NCBI RefSeq assembly: GCF_015351245.1 | Contig: NZ_JADKSO010000002.1 | Span: forward strand, 496,001-560,000 | Source of the DNA: Rathayibacter sp. VKM Ac-2879 | GTDB lineage: Bacteria; Actinomycetota; Actinomycetes; Actinomycetales; Microbacteriaceae | Direction: 5' to 3' | DNA length: 64,000 nucleotides | Shown here: one piece after another, positions 46,453-58,574 of the stretch | Layout of the letters: every line of letters starts with the position of its first letter | Position numbering within the stretch: the first letter of the stretch is position 1 | Notes under the pieces: model-generated | Told to the model about the DNA's origin: nothing | Databases searched by the model: none | Seen by the model: the letters and a program-made list of their open reading frames with translations, nothing else | Position numbers and translations under genes: made by a program

Positions 46453-47574
46453 ATGACTCAGAACACCCCCACCGCAGACCTCTCCGCCGCCGGCGTCAGC
46501 ATCTGGCTCGACGACCTCTCTCGCTCGCGCATCTCCTCCGGCGGGCTGCAGAAGCTCATCGACGAGAAGAACGTCGTCGGAGTCACCACCAACCCCACGA
46601 TCTTCGCCGCGGCCCTGGCCAAGGGCGAGTCCTACGACGAGCAGGTGCGCGTGCTCGCCGCGGCCGGCACCACCGTCACCGACTCCGTCTTCGAGATCAC
46701 GACTGACGACGTCGCCGCCGCCTCCGACGTCTTCCGCCCGATCTACGACGCGACCAACGGCTACGACGGTCGCGTCTCGATCGAGGTCGAGCCGGGCCTC
46801 GCGCACGACGCGCAGGGAACCATCGAGCAGGCCCGGGCCCTCTGGGCCAAGGTCGACCGTCCCAACGCGATGATCAAGATCCCCGCAACCGTCGAGGGCC
46901 TCGAGGCGATCACCGAGGTCATCGGCTCGGGCATCTCGGTGAACGTCACCCTGATCTTCTCGCTTGCCCGCTACCGTGCGGTCATCAACGCGTACCTCGC
47001 CGGCCTCGAGAAGGCCAAGGAGGCGGGCATCGACCTGTCGACCATCCACTCCGTCGCCTCCTTCTTCGTGTCGCGCGTCGACACCGAGATCGACAAGCGC
47101 CTCGAGGCCGTCGGAACCGACGAGGCCCGTGCGCTGAAGAGCAAGGCCGGCGTCGCCAACGCCCAGCTCGCCTACGAGGTCTTCGTCGAGGCGTTCGCGA
47201 GCGAGCGCGCTCTCCTGCTCCAGGAGGCGGGCGCCAACCGTCAGCGTCCGCTCTGGGCCTCGACCGGCGTCAAGTCGACCGAGCTGCCCGACACCCTCTA
47301 CGTCACCGAGCTCGTCGCGGCGGGCGTCGTCAACACCATGCCCGAGAAGACCCTCGAGGCGACCTTCGACCACGGCGTGATCACCGGCGACACCGTCACC
47401 GGCTCCTACGCCGACGCGAATGCCGTCCTCGATGCGATCGCGGCGCAGGGCATCTCCTACGCCGACGTCACCGAGCTCCTCGAGAAGGAGGGCGTCGAGA
47501 AGTTCATCGTCTCTTGGAACGAGCTGCTCGACACCGTCACGGCCGCCCTCGAGGGCGCGAAGGCACAGGCCTGA
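46453..47574 (+). CDS. tal: Transaldolase
   Basis: 373 residues. Moves a dihydroxyacetone unit between sugar phosphates. [15 protein letters not shown] near the start and the Schiff-base Lys in NAMIKIPAT identify it; length fits the actinobacterial/cyanobacterial class. The ATG has AGAAGAAGAG upstream. Only 2 bp separate it from pgi. Confidence 0.97.
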   Translation: MTQNTPTADLSAAGVSIWLDDLSRSRISSGGLQKLIDEKNVVGVTTNPTIFAAALAKGESYDEQVRVLAAAGTTVTDSVFEITTDDVAAASDVFRPIYDATNGYDGRVSIEVEPGLAHDAQGTIEQARALWAKVDRPNAMIKIPATVEGLEAITEVIGSGISVNVTLIFSLARYRAVINAYLAGLEKAKEAGIDLSTIHSVASFFVSRVDTEIDKRLEAVGTDEARALKSKAGVANAQLAYEVFVEAFASERALLLQEAGANRQRPLWASTGVKSTELPDTLYVTELVAAGVVNTMPEKTLEATFDHGVITGDTVTGSYADANAVLDAIAAQGISYADVTELLEKEGVEKFIVSWNELLDTVTAALEGAKAQA

Positions 47575-47576
47575 GC

Positions 47577-49190
47577 ATGGCCATCCAGATCCACGTCAGC
47601 GGGGACGCCGAGAAGGCCGTCGATCGCGTCGTCCCCGAGCTCGTCGCCGACGAGGTCGCCTCGGGCATCACCGCCCAGGTCCCCACGCTGTGGGGCGCCG
47701 CAGCGGAGGAGGAGGCCGCCAAGCGCCTCGGCTGGACCGAGTCGACGACCGTCTCGCGCCCGCTGGTGCCCGAGATCCTCGCGCTCCGCGAGGAGTTCCT
47801 GGCCAAGGGCATCGACCACATCGTGCTCGGAGGCATGGGCGGATCCTCGCTCGCGCCCGAGGTCATCACCCGCACGGCCGGAGTCGAGCTCACCGTGCTC
47901 GACTCGACCGCGCCGGGACAGGTGCTCGCGGCCCTCCAGGACAGGCTCGTGTCGACCGCGGTCGTCATCTCGTCGAAGTCGGGCTCGACCGTCGAGACCG
48001 CGAGCCAGAAGAAGGCCTACGAGAAGGCGTTCGCCGAGGCGGGCATCGACCCGCTCGATCGCCTCGTGATCGTGACCGATCCGGGCTCTCCGCTGGACGT
48101 CTCCTCCCGTGCGGCCGGCTACCGCGTGTTCAACGCCGACCCGAACATCGGAGGCCGCTTCTCGGCGCTCTCAGCGTTCGGCCTGGTGCCGTCCGGCCTC
48201 GCCGGCGCCGACATCGAGGCCCTCCTCGACGAGGCGGCGGAGGCATCGCTCGGCCTCGCCGTCGACACCCCCGAAAATCCCGGCCTCATCCTTGGCGCGG
48301 CCATCGCGGCCACCAGCCCGCGACGCGACAAGCTCGCGATCGTGTCCGATGGCACCGACATTGTCGGCTTCGCCGACTGGGCCGAGCAGCTGATCGCCGA
48401 GTCGACCGGCAAGGAGGGAACGGGCATCCTGCCCGTCGTCCTCGGGACGCTCGCCCCCGAGCTCTCCGAGGACCTGCCCGACGTGCAGGTCGTGCGCCTC
48501 GTCGAGGACGCGACCGCGCTGCACCTGTTCCCCCGCGACCGCCACGAGGGCGAGATCCTCCTCTCGGGGTCGCTGGGCGCGCAGATGCTCACCTGGGAGT
48601 ACGCCGTCGCCGTCGCCGGTCGACTGCTGGGGATCAACCCCTTCGATCAGCCCGATGTCGAGTCGGCGAAGATCGCGACCCGGGCCCTGCTCGAGAAGCG
48701 TCCCGAGCCCGAGGCGCCGGCGTTCACCGACTCCGGCATCGAGGTGACCGGGGACCGCGGCCTCACCGAGGGCGCGACGACCGTCGCCGAGGCCGTCGAC
48801 CGCCTCCTCGCCCAGCTGGGCGAAGGCGGTTACGTGTCGATCCAGGCCTACGTCGACCGTCTCGCTCTCCCGCAGCTCGAAGGAGTGCGCGACCTCCTCG
48901 CCGCTCAGGCGCAGCGTCCCGTCACCTTCGGCTGGGGTCCGCGCTTCCTCCACTCGACCGGTCAGTACCACAAGGGTGGGGCGCCGACGGGCGTGTTCTT
49001 GCAGATCACCGAGCGCGCGACCGTCGATCTCGAGATCCCGGACAGCCCGTTCACCTTCGGACAGCTGATCCTCGCGCAGGCCGCGGGAGACGCGAGCGTT
49101 CTCGCGGAGCACGGGCGACCCGTCTTGACGCTGACGCTGACCGATCCCGAGGCCGACCTCGAAGCGCTCTTCGAGGCGCTCAACTCCTGA
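47577..49190 (+). CDS. pgi: Glucose-6-phosphate isomerase
   Basis: 537 residues. Interconverts glucose-6-P and fructose-6-P. The SIS-type sugar phosphate sites are VLGGMGGSSLAPEV and VISSKSGSTVET. The sequence is of the type that elsewhere occurs fused behind transaldolase (bifunctional Tal-Pgi), and here the two genes lie 2 bp apart. Translation is probably coupled to tal, as no strong ribosome site is seen. A terminator follows. Confidence 0.93.
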   Translation: MAIQIHVSGDAEKAVDRVVPELVADEVASGITAQVPTLWGAAAEEEAAKRLGWTESTTVSRPLVPEILALREEFLAKGIDHIVLGGMGGSSLAPEVITRTAGVELTVLDSTAPGQVLAALQDRLVSTAVVISSKSGSTVETASQKKAYEKAFAEAGIDPLDRLVIVTDPGSPLDVSSRAAGYRVFNADPNIGGRFSALSAFGLVPSGLAGADIEALLDEAAEASLGLAVDTPENPGLILGAAIAATSPRRDKLAIVSDGTDIVGFADWAEQLIAESTGKEGTGILPVVLGTLAPELSEDLPDVQVVRLVEDATALHLFPRDRHEGEILLSGSLGAQMLTWEYAVAVAGRLLGINPFDQPDVESAKIATRALLEKRPEPEAPAFTDSGIEVTGDRGLTEGATTVAEAVDRLLAQLGEGGYVSIQAYVDRLALPQLEGVRDLLAAQAQRPVTFGWGPRFLHSTGQYHKGGAPTGVFLQITERATVDLEIPDSPFTFGQLILAQAAGDASVLAEHGRPVLTLTLTDPEADLEALFEALNS

Positions 49191-49196
49191 TCGCGC

Positions 49197-49235
49197 GGCA
49201 TGCCGCCTCCCCCTCTGCAGGGGAGGCGGCATGCC
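49197..49235 (+). terminator. pgi terminator
   Basis: Perfect 16-bp stem GGCATGCCGCCTCCCC / GGGGAGGCGGCATGCC with a 7-nt loop, 6 bp after the pgi stop. Confidence 0.88.
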
Positions 49236-49384
49236 CTCGGTCACCCGCCTCGCCGAGCGAGCCGCGCGAGATCCGTCGGACGGCGTCCCGCCCCTCCCTC
49301 GCCGAGAGCAGCGCGCCAGCTCGCCCCACGCACAGAACTCGCCCGGCACGTAGAGCCAGCCCGGCACACAAAAGGACACTGCAC

Positions 49385-50923
49385 ATGCCTGTGGACATCA
49401 CTCCCGAGTTCAATCCGCTGCGGTTGAGCTTCGACCGTCGGTTGAACCGGATCGCCGGGCCCAGTGGGCTCGTCATCTTCGGCGTGACCGGCGACCTCTC
49501 CCGCAAGAAGCTCATGCCAGCCGTCTACGACCTCGCGAACCGAGGCCTCCTGCCTCCCGGCTTCGCCCTCGTCGGCTTCGCCCGCCGCGACTGGGACGAC
49601 CAGGACTTCGAGCAGGTCGTCCACGACTCCGTCAAGAAGCACGCCCGCACCGAGTTCCACGAGGAGGTGTGGGCACAGCTCGCGCAGGGCATCCGCTTCG
49701 TCCAGGGCGAGTTCGACGACCCCGAGGCGTTCACTCGCCTGAAGACCACGGTCGACGAGCTCGACCGCGAACGCGGCACGAACGGCAACTTCGCGTTCTA
49801 CCTCTCGATCCCACCGAAGTCCTTCCCGCAGGTGACGGAGCAGCTGCGCAACTCCGGCCTCGCCGAGCAGCGGGAGGGTCAGTGGCGACGCGTCGTCATC
49901 GAGAAGCCCTTCGGCAGCGACCTCCGCACGGCCCGCGAGCTCAATGACGTCGTGGAGTCGGTCTTCCCGCCCGACTCGGTGTTCCGCATTGACCACTACC
50001 TCGGCAAAGAGACGGTCCAGAACATCCTGGCGTTGCGTTTCGCGAACATGATGTATGAGCCGCTCTGGAACTCGAACTATGTCGACCATGTGCAGATCAC
50101 CATGGCGGAGGACATCGGCGTCGGCGGGCGGGCGGGCTACTACGACGGCATCGGAGCGGCGCGCGACGTCATCCAGAACCACCTCCTCCAGCTGCTCGCC
50201 CTCACCGCGATGGAGGAGCCGATCTCGTTCGACGCGGCGGACCTCCGTGCAGAGAAAGAGAAGGTCCTCGCCGCGGTCCGCCTCCCCGCCGATCTCTCGA
50301 CGGCGACCGCCAGAGGTCAGTACGCCGGAGGATGGCAGGGCGGCGAGAAGGTCCTCGGCTTCCTCGAGGAGGACGGCATGAGCCCCACCTCGACCACCGA
50401 GACCTACGCGGCGATGCGCCTCGACATCGGCACGCGCCGATGGGCGGGCGTGCCCTTCTACCTCCGTGCCGGCAAGCGCCTCGGCCGTCGCGTCACCGAG
50501 ATCGCCGTCGTGTTCAAGAGGGCTCCTCAGCAGCTCTTCGCCGAGAGCCAGACGACCTCGCTCGGCCAGAACGCGCTCGTGATCCGCGTGCAGCCCGACG
50601 AGGGCGTGACCATGCGCTTCGGCTCCAAGGTGCCGGGCGCCGGCATGCAGGTGCGCGACGTGACCATGGACTTCGGCTACGGTCACGCCTTCACCGAAGC
50701 GAGCCCCGAGGCCTACGAGCGCCTCATCCTCGACGTCCTTTTGGGCGAGCCGCCGCTGTTCCCGCGGCACGAGGAGGTCGAGCTGTCCTGGAAGATCCTC
50801 GACCCGATCGAGGAGTTCTGGGCCACTCAGGGCCAGCCCGAGCAGTACCGCCCCGGAACCTGGGGCCCCGATTCCGCCGACGAGCTCCTCGCCCGCGACG
50901 GCCGCACCTGGAGGCGTCCATGA
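49385..50923 (+). CDS. zwf: Glucose-6-phosphate dehydrogenase
   Basis: 512 residues. Entry enzyme of the oxidative pentose phosphate pathway, producing NADPH. Nucleotide motif IFGVTGDLSRKKLMPA, substrate motif RIDHYLGKETVQN, and EKPFGSDL are present. The ATG has AAAGGA about 10 nt upstream. Its stop overlaps opcA (ATGA). A promoter must lie in the 150 bp after the pgi terminator, but I do not see a clear -10. Confidence 0.98.
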   Translation: MPVDITPEFNPLRLSFDRRLNRIAGPSGLVIFGVTGDLSRKKLMPAVYDLANRGLLPPGFALVGFARRDWDDQDFEQVVHDSVKKHARTEFHEEVWAQLAQGIRFVQGEFDDPEAFTRLKTTVDELDRERGTNGNFAFYLSIPPKSFPQVTEQLRNSGLAEQREGQWRRVVIEKPFGSDLRTARELNDVVESVFPPDSVFRIDHYLGKETVQNILALRFANMMYEPLWNSNYVDHVQITMAEDIGVGGRAGYYDGIGAARDVIQNHLLQLLALTAMEEPISFDAADLRAEKEKVLAAVRLPADLSTATARGQYAGGWQGGEKVLGFLEEDGMSPTSTTETYAAMRLDIGTRRWAGVPFYLRAGKRLGRRVTEIAVVFKRAPQQLFAESQTTSLGQNALVIRVQPDEGVTMRFGSKVPGAGMQVRDVTMDFGYGHAFTEASPEAYERLILDVLLGEPPLFPRHEEVELSWKILDPIEEFWATQGQPEQYRPGTWGPDSADELLARDGRTWRRP

Positions 50924-51888
50924 TCGTCGATCTGCCCGACACCACGACCAGTGAGGTCTCGAAGACCCTCGTCAAGATCCGCGAGGAGGGCGGAGCCGTC
51001 GCTCTCGGGCGCGTGCTCACGCTCATCATCGCCACCTCCCGCGGCCACGAGGAGGAGGCGATCGACGCGGCGAACGACGCCTCCCGCGAGCACCCCATGC
51101 GCGTGATCGTCGTCTCGAAGGACGACGGCCTGACCACGGTGCCCGTCGACGCCACCCCCCGCGTCGATGCGCAGATCCGGGTGGGAGGCGACGCCGGCGC
51201 GAGCGAGGTCGTCGTGCTCCGCCCCTACGGGGACGCGGCCAACGACGAGGAGAGCCTGGTTACCGGCCTGCTTCTCCCCGACGCACCCGTCGTGGCCTGG
51301 TGGCCCACCAGCGCCCCCGAGAACGCCTCGGCGTCGCCGATCGGGCGCATCGCCCAACGTCGCATCACTGACGCGAGCGCGCAGGCCAATCCCGCGGAGG
51401 CGCTGCACCACCTCGCGTCCACCTACACCCCCGGCGACACCGACTTCGCCTGGACGCGTCTCACGCTCTGGCGTGCGCAGCTCGCCGCGGTGCTCGACCA
51501 GCCGCCGTACGAGGCCATCACCGCCGTCGAGGTGTCGGGTGCCCCCGACTCCCCCTCGACCATCCTGCTCGCGGCATGGCTGCAGCTCGAGCTCGACATC
51601 CCCGTCGACCACGAGCTGACCATCAGCGCGACCGGTTCCAGCGGAATCCACGGCGTCCGCCTGATCCGTGACTCCGGCGTGATCGAGCTCGAGCGCTCCG
51701 TGCCCAACGTCGCGACCCTCACCCAGCCCGACCAGCCGGTCCACGACATCTCCCTGCCGCGCCGCAGCCTCCGGGACTGCCTCGCGGAGGAGCTGCGCCG
51801 GCTCGACCCGGACGACCTGTACGGTGAAGTGATCTCGCGGGGTGTGGACATGCTGTCCGAGAAGGCCGACGCCGATAGCGCAGCCTGA
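50920..51888 (+). CDS. opcA: Glucose-6-phosphate dehydrogenase assembly protein OpcA
   Basis: 322 residues. It follows zwf in actinobacteria and cyanobacteria and activates the enzyme. It begins MIVDLPDTTTSEVSKTLVKI, as usual for OpcA, with TLIIATSRGHEEEAIDAAND and APVVAWWPTSAPENAS. Coupled to zwf by an ATGA overlap. Confidence 0.95.
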   Translation: MIVDLPDTTTSEVSKTLVKIREEGGAVALGRVLTLIIATSRGHEEEAIDAANDASREHPMRVIVVSKDDGLTTVPVDATPRVDAQIRVGGDAGASEVVVLRPYGDAANDEESLVTGLLLPDAPVVAWWPTSAPENASASPIGRIAQRRITDASAQANPAEALHHLASTYTPGDTDFAWTRLTLWRAQLAAVLDQPPYEAITAVEVSGAPDSPSTILLAAWLQLELDIPVDHELTISATGSSGIHGVRLIRDSGVIELERSVPNVATLTQPDQPVHDISLPRRSLRDCLAEELRRLDPDDLYGEVISRGVDMLSEKADADSAA

Positions 51889-51963
51889 TCCTCCTCGCCC
51901 GTCCGCGCTTCCCGACACGGTGCCGATCCGCCGACCAGCACTCGAACCCGAAGGAGACACCAG

Positions 51964-52731
51964 ATGAGCACCGAACGCCGTGTTCTGGTCCACCGCGACA
52001 AGCAGACGCTGGCCGGCTCGGTCGCCGCCCGGTTTCTGACCAAGACGATCGACATCCTCGATGACCTCGGCTCCGCGAACGTGGTGCTGACGGGCGGCAC
52101 GATGGGGGCGGCGACCCTCGCGGAGATCGCCGCGTCCTCAGCCGCAGGGAACGTGGACTGGTCGCGCGTGCACTTCTGGTGGGGTGACGAGCGCTGGGTG
52201 CCGCGCGGCCACGACGACCGCAACGACGTGCAGGCGGGAGACATCTTCACCGTGCTCGGGGTTCCGAGCGAGAACGTCCACCGGTACCCGGCGTCGGATG
52301 AGGGCCTCGACCTCGACGCGGCCGCCGTGGCCTACGACGCCGAGCTCCGCGCGCACGCGAGCGAGGGGCGCGACTATCCGCGGTTCGACATCACGTTCCT
52401 CGGAGTCGGCCCCGACGGGCACATCGCCTCGCTGTTCCCCGAGCGCTCGGCCATCCGCTCCACCGTGCCCGGGGTCCTGCCGGTGCGCAACTCCCCCAAG
52501 CCGCCGCCCGAGCGACTCACGCTCACCCTGCCGCTGATCAACCAGTCGGACCGGGTCTGGTTGGTGCTCGCCGGCGCCGATAAGGCCTCGGCCCTCGGGC
52601 TGGCCCTGGCTGGCGCGAACACCAACGAGGTGCCCGCGGCGGGTGCCGCCGGGCGCAAGCGCACGGTGTTCTTCGTCGATCAGGAGGCGGCCGCGGAGGT
52701 TCCCGAGGCGCTCATCGCCCCGAGCTACTGA
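51964..52731 (+). CDS. pgl: 6-phosphogluconolactonase
   Basis: 255 residues. Hydrolyses 6-phosphogluconolactone, the step after Zwf. LTGGTMGAATLAEI, VHFWWGDERWVPRGHDDRN and GVGPDGHIASLFP are the family motifs. Ribosome site GAAGGAG about 8 nt upstream. The 6-phosphogluconate dehydrogenase gene (gnd) is not in the window. Confidence 0.96.
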   Translation: MSTERRVLVHRDKQTLAGSVAARFLTKTIDILDDLGSANVVLTGGTMGAATLAEIAASSAAGNVDWSRVHFWWGDERWVPRGHDDRNDVQAGDIFTVLGVPSENVHRYPASDEGLDLDAAAVAYDAELRAHASEGRDYPRFDITFLGVGPDGHIASLFPERSAIRSTVPGVLPVRNSPKPPPERLTLTLPLINQSDRVWLVLAGADKASALGLALAGANTNEVPAAGAAGRKRTVFFVDQEAAAEVPEALIAPSY

Positions 52732-52740
52732 CGCGTCGCC

Positions 52741-52790
52741 ACAGATGTCGGAAGGCCCGTCCCCGAGGGGGCGGGCCTTCCGACATCTGT
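52741..52790. terminator. Bidirectional terminator between pgl and rbpA
   Basis: Perfect 19-bp outer stem (52741-52759 with 52772-52790) and an inner CCCC/GGGG hairpin, between two convergent genes. Confidence 0.92.
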
Positions 52791-52824
52791 GCCTGCTCGC
52801 GGCGTGTTGCCGCGAGCGAAGGGA

Positions 52825-53190
52825 TCAGGAGGGAGTCGCGGTGCCTCGGCGCGCGCGGAGCTGCTGGAGCGCCTCCTCGAGGAGCTGGGCCGCCTCGGCC
52901 TCGGTGCGACGCTCCTTCACGTAGGCGAGATGCGTCTTGTAGGGCTCGGCCTTCGCGACCTGGGGCGGGTTGGCCCGATCGCGGCCGGCCGGGAGCCCGG
53001 ATTGAGGCGAGTCGATGACCTCGGGGATCTCGTCCTCGGGGAGCGCCGCCGAGAAATGGCGCACCGTCTCGTTGCCGAGCGCGTCCCAGTAGGAGACCGC
53101 GACGCGCTCTGCGTGGAAGCCTCGGTCTTGCTCGCCCATCGGTCCCGCGCCGACGCGCGAGCCGCGGATTGCACTGCCGCCTGATGCCAT
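52825..53190 (-). CDS. rbpA: RNA polymerase-binding protein RbpA
   Basis: 121 residues. Actinobacteria-specific factor that helps the principal sigma factor open promoters. It begins MASGGSAIRGSRVGAGPMGE (the core-binding tail and basic linker) and continues with the beta-barrel region (VSYWDALGNETVRHFSA). The C-terminal sigma-interaction part is KTHLAYVKERRTEAEAAQLL. It is 11 bp after secG and probably co-transcribed. Confidence 0.96.
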   Translation of the reverse strand: MASGGSAIRGSRVGAGPMGEQDRGFHAERVAVSYWDALGNETVRHFSAALPEDEIPEVIDSPQSGLPAGRDRANPPQVAKAEPYKTHLAYVKERRTEAEAAQLLEEALQQLRARRGTATPS

Positions 53191-53201
53191 GTGCGAGACC
53201 C

Positions 53202-53453
53202 CTATGCTCCGGTGGTGAACTTGGTGATGAGACCCAGCACCACGATGCAGGCGAGCCACACGAGACCGAGGATCACCGTGATGCGGTTGAGGTTGCGCTC
53301 CGCAACGCCGGATGCACCGAGGTTCGACGTCACTCCACCGCCGAACATGTCGGACAGACCGCCGCCGCGCCCCTTGTGGAGCAGGATCAGCATGGTGAGC
53401 AGGAGGCTCGTGATGCCCAGGATCACCTGGAGCACGACCTGGAGGATGTCCAC
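53202..53453 (-). CDS. secG: Preprotein translocase subunit SecG
   Basis: 83 residues with two membrane helices (about 3-24 and 57-78) and the conserved loop LLHKGRGGGLSDMFGGG between them. It is the third subunit of the SecYEG channel. GTG start with AAAGG about 7 nt upstream. Confidence 0.97.
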   Translation of the reverse strand: MDILQVVLQVILGITSLLLTMLILLHKGRGGGLSDMFGGGVTSNLGASGVAERNLNRITVILGLVWLACIVVLGLITKFTTGA

Positions 53454-53494
53454 TCGGTACCTTTCGAAAGTCCGGCGCGTTGCGCGCCCCGTCG

Positions 53495-53500
53495 AGTATA
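53495..53500 (-). promoter_or_regulatory. Predicted -10 of secG-rbpA
   Basis: TATACT on the minus strand, about 42 bp before the secG start. Confidence 0.55.
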
Positions 53501-53606
53501 ACGGCGCCTGCGAATCCCCGAGGAATGCGTCTCGCGTGTTCTCGGGGGCGGTATACGTCGGATGGCCGTGTCACACCCGGACCGCACCCTTGAGGAGCGG
53601 TGGCAA

Positions 53607-53645
53607 CGAAGAAGGGGCGGTCCCTGCGGGGCCGCCCCTTCTTCG
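53607..53645 (-). terminator. tpiA terminator
   Basis: Perfect 14-bp stem CGAAGAAGGGGCGG / CCGCCCCTTCTTCG, 8 bp after the tpiA stop. It separates the glycolytic operon from secG-rbpA. Confidence 0.88.
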
Positions 53646-53653
53646 CAGTGGGG

Positions 53654-54448
53654 TCAGACCCCGACGTGGTTGCGGAAGCGCGCGATCGCCGCGAACTCGT
53701 CGACCTGGAGGCTCGCGCCTCCGACGAGGGCGCCGTCGACGTCGGGTTCGCGCATGAAGCCGGCGATGTTGCCCGACTTCACCGAGCCCCCGTAGAGGAT
53801 GCGGGTCTTCGCGGCGGCCTCGGCACCGAGGACCTCGGCGACGACTCCGCGCAGGGCCTTGCAGACCTGCTGCGCCTGCTCGGGCGTCGCCGCCTGGCCG
53901 GAGCCGATCGCCCAGACCGGCTCGTAGGCGACGACCAGCTCGGCGTCGCTCGGAAGGCCAGCGAGAGCCTCCGTGAGCTGAGCGACCGGCACGGCCGACG
54001 GGCCGTGCTTCTCGAGGTCATCAGCGGTCTCTCCGACACAGATGATCGGAGCGACGCCGTGAGTGAGCGCCGCCGCCGACTTCGCCCGGATGTCCGCGTC
54101 CGTCTCGCCGTGAAGCGTGCGACGCTCCGAGTGGCCGACGATCACGTAATCGCAGTCGAGCTGCTTGAGGAACTGAGCCGAGATCTCGCCGGTGTAGGCA
54201 CCGCTGTCGAACGTCGAGACGTCCTGCGCACCGTATCGGAGCGGCAGTTTGTCCGAGTCGACGAGGATCTGCACCGGGCGCAGATCGGTGAAGGGCGGGA
54301 ACACCGCCACCTCGACCGCGTCGAAGTCGTGGCCGGCGTCCTTCAGGCTCCACGCAAGCTTCTGCACGAAGGCGATGGCCTGGAGGTGGTCCAGGTTCAT
54401 CTTCCAGTTGCCCGCGATGAGCGGGACTCGTGCGGTGCTGTCTACCAT
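53654..54448 (-). CDS. tpiA: Triosephosphate isomerase
   Basis: 264 residues. Motifs: [10 protein letters not shown] with the Lys, VGHSERR (catalytic His) and [13 protein letters not shown] (catalytic Glu), then YGGSVKSGN. Its ATG overlaps the end of pgk by 7 bp. Last gene of gap-pgk-tpiA. Confidence 0.98.
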   Translation of the reverse strand: MVDSTARVPLIAGNWKMNLDHLQAIAFVQKLAWSLKDAGHDFDAVEVAVFPPFTDLRPVQILVDSDKLPLRYGAQDVSTFDSGAYTGEISAQFLKQLDCDYVIVGHSERRTLHGETDADIRAKSAAALTHGVAPIICVGETADDLEKHGPSAVPVAQLTEALAGLPSDAELVVAYEPVWAIGSGQAATPEQAQQVCKALRGVVAEVLGAEAAAKTRILYGGSVKSGNIAGFMREPDVDGALVGGASLQVDEFAAIARFRNHVGV

Positions 54449-55653
54449 CCGAGGACCTCCAGTCCGGGCAGTCGCTTGCCCTCGAGGAACTCGAGGCTCG
54501 CGCCGCCTCCCGTCGAGATGTGGCCGAACTGGGCGTCCTCGAAGCCGAGGGCGCGCACGGCCGCGGCGGAGTCGCCCCCACCGACGACACTGAGGCCATC
54601 GACCTCGGTCAGCGCCTGCGCGACGGCCTTCGTGCCGGCCGCGAACGGCTCGAGCTCGAAGACGCCCATCGGTCCGTTCCAGAACACGGTCTTCGACGCG
54701 GCGACGATCTCGGCGAAGCGCTTCGCGGTCTCCGGCCCGATGTCGAGGCCGAGGCCCCGTGCGCCGAAGGGGGTGCCCTCGATCGCATCGGCCGCCGCGG
54801 TCTCGTACTCCGCATCGGCGCCGAACCTCGACGCCACGACGACATCCGTCGGGAGGACGATCTCGACGCCGAGCTCCTTCGCCTTCGCGAGGTAGCCGAG
54901 GACGGTGCCGACCTGGTCGGCTTCGAGGAGGCTCGCGCCCACCTCGTGGCCCTGCGCCTTGAGGAACGTGAAGAGCATCCCTCCGCCGATGAGGATCGAA
55001 TCGACCCGCGGCAGCAGATGCTCGATGACCCCGAGCTTGTCGGACACCTTCGAGCCGCCGAGAACCACCGTGTAGGGGCGCTCGGGCTTCTCGGTCAGCC
55101 GGTCGAGGACCTCGAGCTCGGCCGCGATGAGTGTGCCGGCAGCGCTCGGGAGCAACTGCGCGAGCTCGTAGACGCTCGCCTGCTTGCGGTGCACGACGCC
55201 GAAGCCGTCCGAGACGAAGGCGTCGCCGAAGGCGGCCAGCTTCTCGGCGAAGGCGTGGCGCTCGGCCTGGTCTTTGCTCGTCTCTCCCGGGTTGAAGCGG
55301 AGGTTCTCGAGCACGACGACCTGGCCGTCCTCGAGCGCCTCGACGGCGGACGTGGCGGAGTCGCCGACCGTGTCCGCGGCGAACGAGACCGGAGCGTCCA
55401 GCAGCTCGCCGAGGCGGGCCGCGACGGGAGCGAGGCTGTACTTCGCCTCCGGCTTCCCGTCGGGGCGCCCGAGGTGGCTCACGACCACGACTCGGGCGCC
55501 CTCGGAGACCAGACGCTGGAGTGTGGGCACCGACGCGCGCACGCGGCCGTCGTCCGTGATCGTTCCGTCCTTCAAGGGGACATTCAGATCGCAGCGGACG
55601 ACGACACGCTTGCCCGCCAGGGAACCCAGTGAGTCCAGGGTGCGGAACGTCAC
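54442..55653 (-). CDS. pgk: Phosphoglycerate kinase
   Basis: 403 residues. Substrate motif [42 protein letters not shown] and the nucleotide loop [14 protein letters not shown] start 12 bp after gap; the AAGGG ribosome site overlaps the gap stop. Confidence 0.98.
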   Translation of the reverse strand: MTFRTLDSLGSLAGKRVVVRCDLNVPLKDGTITDDGRVRASVPTLQRLVSEGARVVVVSHLGRPDGKPEAKYSLAPVAARLGELLDAPVSFAADTVGDSATSAVEALEDGQVVVLENLRFNPGETSKDQAERHAFAEKLAAFGDAFVSDGFGVVHRKQASVYELAQLLPSAAGTLIAAELEVLDRLTEKPERPYTVVLGGSKVSDKLGVIEHLLPRVDSILIGGGMLFTFLKAQGHEVGASLLEADQVGTVLGYLAKAKELGVEIVLPTDVVVASRFGADAEYETAAADAIEGTPFGARGLGLDIGPETAKRFAEIVAASKTVFWNGPMGVFELEPFAAGTKAVAQALTEVDGLSVVGGGDSAAAVRALGFEDAQFGHISTGGGASLEFLEGKRLPGLEVLGW

Positions 55654-55665
55654 TGTGGCGAGCCC

Positions 55666-57400
<1,735 letters not shown>

Positions 57401-57507
57401 GTGCGATCTCCTGTTCGTGGTCGTCGCTCCCCTGCGACCCGCCGGCCTCTCGGCACCCCTTCGCAAGGCGGAGGAGGAGGGCCGGGAGTCTCCTGAGCGA
57501 CCCCTCC

Positions 57508-57513
57508 AGTCTA
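57508..57513 (-). promoter_or_regulatory. Predicted -10 of sodA
   Basis: TAGACT on the minus strand, giving a leader of about 100 nt. Confidence 0.5.
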
Positions 57514-57593
57514 GCGAGGGGGCCCCCACGCGTTCGGAGGGCTTGCGCCGTTCGACCAGGAGACGCTCAGTGTTCGTCCGACGGCCCCGAGCG

Positions 57594-58574
57594 CTACAGG
57601 TCGCGCAGCTCGGCCGGCAGATTCGCGTCGGTGCCGGGAATGCCGAGGTCGGCAGCCCGCTTGTCGGCCATCGCCAGGAGGCGGCGAATGCGCCCCGCGA
57701 CCGCGTCCTTCGTCATCGGCGGGTCGGCGTGGTGACCGAGCTCGTCGAGGCTCGCGTCGCGATGGGCGAGCCGCAGCCTCCCCGCGTAGCGGAGGTGCTC
57801 GGGGATGTCGTCTCCGAGGATCTCCATCGCACGCCCGACGCGGGCGCACGCGGCGACAGCAGCCTGCGCCGAACGGCGGAGGTTCGCGTCGTCGAAGTTG
57901 ACGAGACGGTTCGCGGTCGCGCGCACCTCGCGGCGCTGACGCAACTCCTCCCAGCTCGCGACGGTCGCGGTGGCGCCCATCAGAGAGAGCATCGCGCTGA
58001 TGCTCTCCCCATCGCGCACGACGACGCGGTGCACGCCGCGCACCTCCCGCGACTTCGCCTGCACACCGAGTCGGCCCGCGGCCCCCACGACCGCCATCGC
58101 GGCCTCGTTGCCCGGGCAGACGATCTCGAGGGCGGCCGAGCGTCCGGGATCGGTCAGGGAGCCCTGGGCGAGGAAGGCTCCGCGCCACAGGGCGGCCAGC
58201 TCTTCGCGGGAACCGGTCGTCAGCCGGTTCGGCAGCCCGCGGACGGGGCGGCCACGCTGGTCGACGAGGCCCGTCTGGCGGGCCAGGGTGTCGCCTCCCT
58301 CGACGACGCGCACGAGCCAGCTCGGTGACCGGCGGGCGCCGCCCGCCGACACGATACTGCCCTCGCTGCGGACGCCGTAGAGCTCGGCGAGGTCGCGGCG
58401 CACACGGGTGGCGAGCGGCGCGGAGTCCAGCTCGACCTCGACCGCGAGACGGTTCGAGATGATGTGCAGGCCTCCGGAGAAGCGGAGGATGGTCGCCAGT
58501 TCGGCGGCGCGGACGGTGTTCTTGCGCGAGACGATCGCGACCAGTTCGCCCTTGACGTCTGCGGTGAGGGCCAC
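57594..58574 (-). CDS. whiA: DNA-binding protein WhiA
   Basis: 326 residues. N-terminal LAGLIDADG-like domain ([20 protein letters not shown]) and a C-terminal helix-turn-helix (about 235-310). In Streptomyces it controls sporulation septation; in non-sporulating relatives it acts in cell division. GTG start with AAGGAAG upstream, 42 bp after rapZ. The usual yvcK gene between rapZ and whiA is missing. Confidence 0.95.
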   Translation of the reverse strand: MALTADVKGELVAIVSRKNTVRAAELATILRFSGGLHIISNRLAVEVELDSAPLATRVRRDLAELYGVRSEGSIVSAGGARRSPSWLVRVVEGGDTLARQTGLVDQRGRPVRGLPNRLTTGSREELAALWRGAFLAQGSLTDPGRSAALEIVCPGNEAAMAVVGAAGRLGVQAKSREVRGVHRVVVRDGESISAMLSLMGATATVASWEELRQRREVRATANRLVNFDDANLRRSAQAAVAACARVGRAMEILGDDIPEHLRYAGRLRLAHRDASLDELGHHADPPMTKDAVAGRIRRLLAMADKRAADLGIPGTDANLPAELRDL

